Source: Temnothorax longispinosus (Eukaryota; Arthropoda; Insecta; Hymenoptera; Formicidae). From it: 64,000 bases of DNA. The position numbers were made by a program, and so were the translations under genes. The stretch spans positions 124,001 to 188,000 of the forward strand of contig NC_092361.1 in the NCBI RefSeq assembly GCF_030848805.1. Reading direction: 5' to 3'. Below the pieces are notes generated by a model. It ran no database searches, had not been told where the DNA came from, and saw nothing but the letters and a program-made list of their open reading frames with translations. Positions 59,401 through 64,000 of this stretch are shown here, in pieces; position 1 is the stretch's first letter; the number at the start of each line of letters is the position of its first letter.

Positions 59401-61017
59401 GTGCGGTAACGGCGAATGCGTCGACAAGGAACTCTTCTGTAATGGCAAGCCCGACTGCAAGGACGAGTCCGACGAGAACGCCTGCAGTAAGTGTTGCAAC
59501 GTACAATACTGCGTTCGCCTACTGTGATCGTGTGATGTTAACGCGAGCCGATCCCACATTTGGATTACAATCATGTTGCGCAATATAATCGGCGTCGAGT
59601 AATTATTAAGCTATTGAAGTGGATGTATAATGATGTCTTTAATAACTTCAGTATCAAAAGACGGCTCGACACGTGTATAATGGCGCTTTAAGTTAAATTC
59701 TTCTTAAGTAAAGAAATTATTTTAATATTCTTAATCAATACATGTTATTGAAAAAAACATTCGTGTTACAGCCGTGGAGACCGATCCCAATCGCGCACCG
59801 GATTGCGATCCCACGCAATGCGTCCTGCCCGATTGCTACTGTTCGGCCGATGGCACCCGTATACCCGGCAACATCGATCCCCAGCAAGTGCCGCAGATGA
59901 TCACGATCACTTTCAACGGCGCCGTGAACGTGGACAATATCGATCTCTACGAGGAGATCTTCAACGGGCAACGACAGAACCCGAACGGCTGCCAGATTCG
60001 CGGTACATTCTTCGTTTCTCATAAGTACACCAACTATTCGGCGGTGCAGGATCTTCATCGACGCGGTCACGAGATCTCGGTGTTCTCGTTAACGCACAAG
60101 GAGGACCCGCAATATTGGAGCCAGGGTACGTACGACGACTGGCTGGCGGAGATGGCCGGCGCCAGGCTGATCATCGAGCGTTTCGCCAACATCACCGATG
60201 GCTCCATCATCGGCGTGCGGGCGCCCTACCTCAGGGTCGGCGGTAACAAGCAGTTCGAGATGATGGCCGATCAGTTCTTCGTGTACGACGCCTCCATCAC
60301 CGCGTCTCTGGGGCGCGTGCCAATTTGGCCGTACACGTTGTACTTCAGGATGCCGCACAAGTGCAACGGCAACGGCGGTAATTGCCCGTCGAGGTCGCAT
60401 CCAGTCTGGGAGATGGTGATGAACGAGCTGGACCGCAGGGACGACCCTACCTTCGACGAGTCCCTGCCGGGTTGTCACATGGTCGACTCCTGCTCCAACA
60501 TCCAGACCGGCGAGCAATTCGCTCGTCTGCTCCGGCACAACTTCAACAGGCATTTCAACACCAACCGAGCACCACTCGGTCTTCACTTCCACGCGTCCTG
60601 GCTGAAGAGCAAGAAGGAGTATAAGGAAGAACTGATCAAGTTTATTGAGGAGATGATCGCCAGGAGCGACGTGTACTTCGTTACTATGGTTCAGGTGAGA
60701 GATCGAGCTTGCATTATTGACAATCATTGATGCATTCGTCATGCGTTAAAAATCCAAAGTTTCACATCTCGTTTCTCTTCCAGGTGATTAAGTGGATGCA
60801 GCAGCCCACTGAGCTGTCCGCGCTTAGAGATTTCCAGGACTGGAAGGAGACCTGTGACGAAAAGGGTCTACCTTACTGCTCGTTGCCCAACGCCTGTCCT
60901 CTGACGACCAGAGAGCTGCCCGGCGAGACCCTGCGTCTCTTCACCTGCATGGAGTGCCCCAACAACTATCCGTGGCTGCTGGATCCGACCGGCGACGGCT
61001 TCTCCGCGAGAAAGTGA
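53075..61017 (+). CDS. verm: Chitin deacetylase 2 (vermiform type), two splice forms of 539 or 533 aa
   Basis: Secreted chitin deacetylase-like protein of cuticle and tracheal lumen, tandem partner of CDA1. Exons: 53075-53123, 54028-54160, then either 55331-55461 or 55538-55650, then 59337-59486, 59772-60694 and 60784-61017. All junctions are GT-AG; phases are 1, 2, 1, 1, 0. Order: signal peptide, CBM14 (its second half supplied by the alternative exon), LDLa (ending CKDESDENAC), CE4 domain, Cys-rich C-terminus. CE4 motif 1 reads TFNGA (N203, G204) instead of TFDDA, and motif 2 reads FSLTH (F259) instead of HSxxH, while RAPY and FHASW remain. The protein may therefore bind chitin without deacetylating, or act only with CDA1; this is inference. 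The vermiform assignment rests on the alternative exon pair and on sequence such as DPQYWSQGTYDDWLAEMAG. Confidence 0.95.
53441..53487. repeat. (GA)n microsatellite in CDA2 intron 1
   Basis: About 45 bp of gagaga within the 904-bp intron 53124-54027; nothing else is recognised in that intron. Confidence 0.95.
54028..54160 (+). CDS. verm: CDA2 exon 2: first half of CBM14
   Basis: Acceptor gtccgcag, donor gtaagt, phase 1 to phase 2. It encodes an acidic mature N-terminus (QDDEGGDGLDANAEE) and the first two Cys of the chitin-binding domain (ELCQDRPGDEYFRL, GDCRDVV). Confidence 0.95.
54161..55330 (+). other. CDA2 intron 2, 1170 bp
   Basis: No further CBM14-like exon was found in this intron. 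The frame at 55134-55490 is an intronic read-through into exon 3a. Confidence 0.8.
55331..55461 (+). CDS. verm: CDA2 exon 3a: alternative second half of CBM14
   Basis: Acceptor gatcttag and donor gtaagc, phase 2 to phase 1, 131 nt. It encodes CDKATEIGVTRLATVRCPTG, FDIERQTCDWK and NCDQLE, the last four CBM14 Cys. It is six codons longer than exon 3b between the first two of these Cys. It must be used instead of, not with, exon 3b. Confidence 0.93.
55538..55650 (+). CDS. verm: CDA2 exon 3b: alternative second half of CBM14
   Basis: Acceptor ctccggcag and donor gtaagt, phase 2 to phase 1, 113 nt, 76 bp after exon 3a. It encodes CTRSGLKQITCPSG, FDVDKQTCDWK and NCDKLE. It is closer to the CDA1 domain (CTSSGLQAIRCPAG) than exon 3a is, so it is probably the ancestral copy. 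Confidence 0.93.
58408..58430. repeat. Poly(A) run of 23
   Basis: Uninterrupted A run on the + strand inside CDA2 intron 3. No adjacent retroelement sequence or target duplication is evident. Confidence 0.9.
58868..59065. repeat. Diverged tandem duplication, about 121-bp period
   Basis: The copy starting at 58868 (cttgattacacctgtag) and the copy starting at 58989 (cttgattatatctatag) share gtgaatta and tggagca-type blocks and end in attcagtagataacc and attcggtaacttgcc. Confidence 0.6.
59337..59486 (+). CDS. verm: CDA2 exon 4: LDLa domain
   Basis: Acceptor gttttacag, donor gtaagt, phase 1 to phase 1. It encodes KPRKVLPILKTDEPICPEGK and the LDLa domain with its acidic calcium-site tail CKDESDENAC. 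Confidence 0.95.
59772..60694 (+). CDS. verm: CDA2 exon 5: CE4 domain
   Basis: One 923-nt exon, phase 1 to phase 0, covering what CDA1 spreads over three exons. It includes TFNGA, FSLTH, RAPYLRVGG, YDASI and LHFHASWLK. The donor is gtgaga after VTMVQ. Confidence 0.95.
60784..61017 (+). CDS. verm: CDA2 exon 6: C-terminal Cys-rich region
   Basis: Acceptor tctcttccag, phase 0, TGA at 61015-61017. It encodes VIKWMQQPTELSALRDFQDW and CPNNYPWLLDPTGDGFSARK. Confidence 0.95.
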   Translation: MIKWMQQPTELSALRDFQDWKETCDEKGLPYCSLPNACPLTTRELPGETLRLFTCMECPNNYPWLLDPTGDGFSARK

Positions 61018-61870
61018 TCTTATCATCCGCGAGACGAGCAACGCGCCGACGCGTCGACCGGCCGCGCGATCCGGTTATCAAAGATCGATCGTTTTTCCGG
61101 CAAGTCCAAAAATCCACGTCGGATAAAAATGTGGTAATCGACCACGGCGCGAAACGAGGGCGCAGCTCTGAAAGACATGGAGAAAGCAATCGGGCGACGG
61201 GCGCGTTGAGGCGCGAAATTTCGGCGTGGAGATCCCGGAATCGTTTTATCACACAATTAAAAAGCGGTCACACGCTTGAAGATCGAGCCGTAATACTAAT
61301 GTTAAAGTGGATCAAAGCGCGTCTCTGCTTTCGCGAGGGAAAACGCACCACGCCCGGTTTCTCTTCCGCGCCTATAACTATTATTATTATTTATGTAAAT
61401 TAGAATCGGTAAAATCGCACATCGCCGCATGCGGTCGCGAGGATGGTCGCGTATCGATTTCTCGTAGGAAATGCCATCGCGTACGATCGCCGACGAAAAC
61501 TCGCGGGAAAAAGCTCTTCTCTTTTCTATCCGTGTGACGAGAGCGGTGAGCTACAGTCTTAAGATGCGACTCTTGAAAATCGATGCTCGACGAGAACGAG
61601 ACAATTCCGCAGACATCCTACTTGTACATACCACCGGATCCTTGCCCCCTCCCCCCTCAATTCTCGTTCTTGTTGTTTTCTGGAGAGTTATATACGATAA
61701 CAGAACCTCGCGACCGGTGAAGCGAAAGACGAAAAACTAAATGTACCATCCCGTGCCTCTCTGAACATGTACTCCTTAGAATTTAAGCAACGCGCGACAT
61801 TCTATAAGTACATAATTTTTAGTCCTTATAATTTCTCCGAATAAAAACTGTACGTACAAAAATAATATGT
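61018..61870 (+). other. CDA2 3' UTR with poly(A) signal
   Basis: AATAAA at 61840-61845 is the first good signal after the stop, giving a 3' UTR of about 0.85 kb. GC-rich first part, AT-rich end. Confidence 0.55.
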
Positions 61871-64000
61871 GGGTATTATATACTGACTGTCCCGCAATCA
61901 TACAATATATTTTATATACATAATCGCTATAATATAATAATAATTATATCAAAAGATCTCATAATAAAGATCATAATACTGATGTGATGCTTTATAGTAA
62001 AAAAATTAAATAATGTATAATAACATATTTACAAGTTTAAGCCCGTAATTGAATGTTTAAATCTAAATATCTACTATAAAAATCTTTAAAGATTGATTTC
62101 TGCATCATATTATACAACATTTAATTCTGCAACTTCTGCAAGAATGTAGATATTAATTCTAATTTTTGCATTTTAAGAAATTGGTTTTAACTTCTGCATG
62201 TTAAGGAATTGGTTTTATCTTTGATTTAGCCGTCGTATATTCTTGCGAGATGCAACATTTAGCTTCTCTTTCAGGATATTATTAAGCATTTTCACCACGA
62301 CAAGGTCATCATAGAAGGGACTTATTAAAATTAGGTAAAAGGGGCTTACATTGTCTAAAAAAAAATAAATAAATAAAAAATTCATCGCTGCTACGAAATA
62401 TTTAATATATTAAGATAATTATCAAATTTATTTTTATTTACTCATTTTCTTAAATATCATGCTGTTTCTTTATTAATATTTACTAGCACTTTTTCTGGTA
62501 AATAATATTTACTAACAATTAATATTTTTAAGCAACAACGCTATTTTTGCTGAAGAAAAACACCCAAAAAGAGTATTCTATTTACAAAGTGAAATTCCTG
62601 TAATCTCATATTCTAAGCAAAAACTTTTACAGATATAATCTGTATACAAGAAAAAAATGATATTAAGAAGAGCCTGAAGAGCAAGATTGTAGATGCAAAA
62701 AATTTTTCTAATTGTAAAAATATTGTGCTTAGAATATTTTCCTCTTGATTTTAGAGGATTCCTCTTGAGGCCATATATAAGAATAAAATTTAAGATTTAG
62801 AGGATTCTGCTAAAACTAAGATTTTTTTTGGTAAATATATAGCTTGACAGCCTTTATATTTTTAATACACTTTCTTAGGCACTTATTTCTAATATTTTTG
62901 GTTATAGTGGTTTTTTATATACCTTATAATTCAGTATTTAATTTCCTGCCTTACTGTACTACATAGGCTAGATTCGGGGAGCGCACTATTAGCGCTATTT
63001 GCTTATTCTATCCTTGTTTTACACCTGATGAGCGATAAAGATAGAACGGTGCAATAGCGCTAATATCGCGCTCCCCGAACGCAGCCAATATTATATTCTT
63101 TATTATATTTTATATTATTTCAATAATTGGATTGACTAACTTCGTTTAATAATCTACGATTTATTAAATCTAATTTTAAATTTTAAATTTTATTTTTTAA
63201 TTTTTAATTAAAATTAAAAATAAAAAAATTTTTTACTTTTTAAATTTTTAAATTTTTAAATTTGTTTTAATTTCTCAAAATTATACTCTGCCATATTATT
63301 TATTTTTTAATTTATCTGTTTTTAAAGTATAAACAAAAGTGATTTGTACACATAAAATTCTTAAAATATAGAAACATTTTCATATCTTTTAAAGAAGCCG
63401 CTACTTTCTACAATAAGTAATAACAATAATTTAGTAATCAACTTTACTGTGCACGTGCCAGCTATTTATTTAAGATACCGGATTTTTGCTTTTACATACG
63501 TACATATATAAATATGCGCGTTAAATTTTGCTAACAGCACCATGACTAGCAGTTGCATACAATTTTCGGACATAGTTGGATTCGTGGTTATTGAAGCGTG
63601 ATTATTTCAATTTCAATATATACAATATGCATATATTCTTGGAAGTAATTCTCACGAAAACTATTGCAAGTGATTCGTGAATAGGCTCGTAACTGTATAG
63701 ACAAAATTATGTTTAAAGAAATCAAGAATCAAAAACGTGTAAAAAATACTTTGTTACAATACAATTTTTTACAAATCTGATGTAAAAAAATGTATCAAAA
63801 TGAGATCAAGGTTGCTGGAGGTGATACGGCAAAAACATGGCGACATCTCATACTTTGAGGATACGTATGTTGATGTCGATTGTGGATGATAGTGATGGAG
63901 AGGAGTGTATAGTTGGATGTAACGATGTTATGTGGAGGATGCGTCTCCAAAAATATCATGCGACTCTCTACGAGTCGCGATGGTGCCACTTCAGTCGGCG
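61871..64000. other. AT-rich sequence downstream of CDA2
   Basis: Very AT-rich, no supported gene. It contains one foldback element (62966-63086). A minus-strand frame of 64 codons at 63795-63989 at the window edge is unrecognised. Confidence 0.7.
62966..63086. mobile_element. MITE-like element, ggct..tcggggagcgc family
   Basis: A 121-bp element with 33-bp inverted ends: ttcggggagcgc and attagcgctat on the left match atagcgctaat and gcgctccccgaa on the right, with a few mismatches near the tips. GC-rich arms inside a very AT-rich region. No coding capacity. Confidence 0.75.

Noticed and set aside
59735..60742. Long minus-strand frames opposite CDA2 exon 5 (111 and 217 codons)
   Set aside because: Antisense shadows of the highly conserved CDA2 catalytic exon; Val/Asp-rich composition mirrors its codon use.

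Overview
The window is eukaryotic nuclear DNA from an insect, most likely a hymenopteran and perhaps an ant. The evidence is split genes with GT-AG introns, insect cuticle and tracheal chitin deacetylases, intron-bearing tRNA-Tyr genes, abundant CpG (no depletion), many microsatellites and short foldback (MITE-like) elements. The species cannot be named from the sequence alone. Four protein-coding loci and one tRNA array are supported; most of the rest is intron and intergenic DNA.

Left end (18-3193, + strand): the last four coding exons of a membrane adenylyl cyclase closest to type 3 (Drosophila Ac3/Ac39E). They cover the end of the second membrane cassette and the complete C2 catalytic domain; the 5' part lies outside the window. 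A convergent minus-strand gene (10329 to about 18668) encodes an unrecognised, predicted tail-anchored protein of about 272 residues in four exons. Its first exon would contribute only Met-Gln and is inferred. About 7 kb of repeat-containing DNA separates the two.

Right half: two tandem + strand group I chitin deacetylases. CDA1 (serpentine type; coding 29034-32530, TATA promoter near 28592, poly(A) signal near 33681) and CDA2 (vermiform type; coding 53075-61017, poly(A) signal near 61840) are both secreted CBM14-LDLa-CE4 proteins that would act together on chitin in cuticle and tracheal lumen. CDA2 carries two alternative chitin-binding exons, and reading frame dictates that exactly one is used. 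CDA2 also lacks catalytic and metal-ligand residues that CDA1 keeps.

Between the two deacetylases (37511-39065, minus strand) sits an array of four intact tRNA-Tyr(GUA) genes, three of them in a recent tandem amplification, plus two decayed tRNA-Tyr relics. At least eight short inverted-repeat elements of different families are scattered through introns and intergenic DNA. A miRNA-like 65-nt hairpin lies in an intron of the minus-strand gene, and a perfect 36-bp palindrome lies downstream of CDA1. No intact transposase, virus, CRISPR or operon structure was seen.
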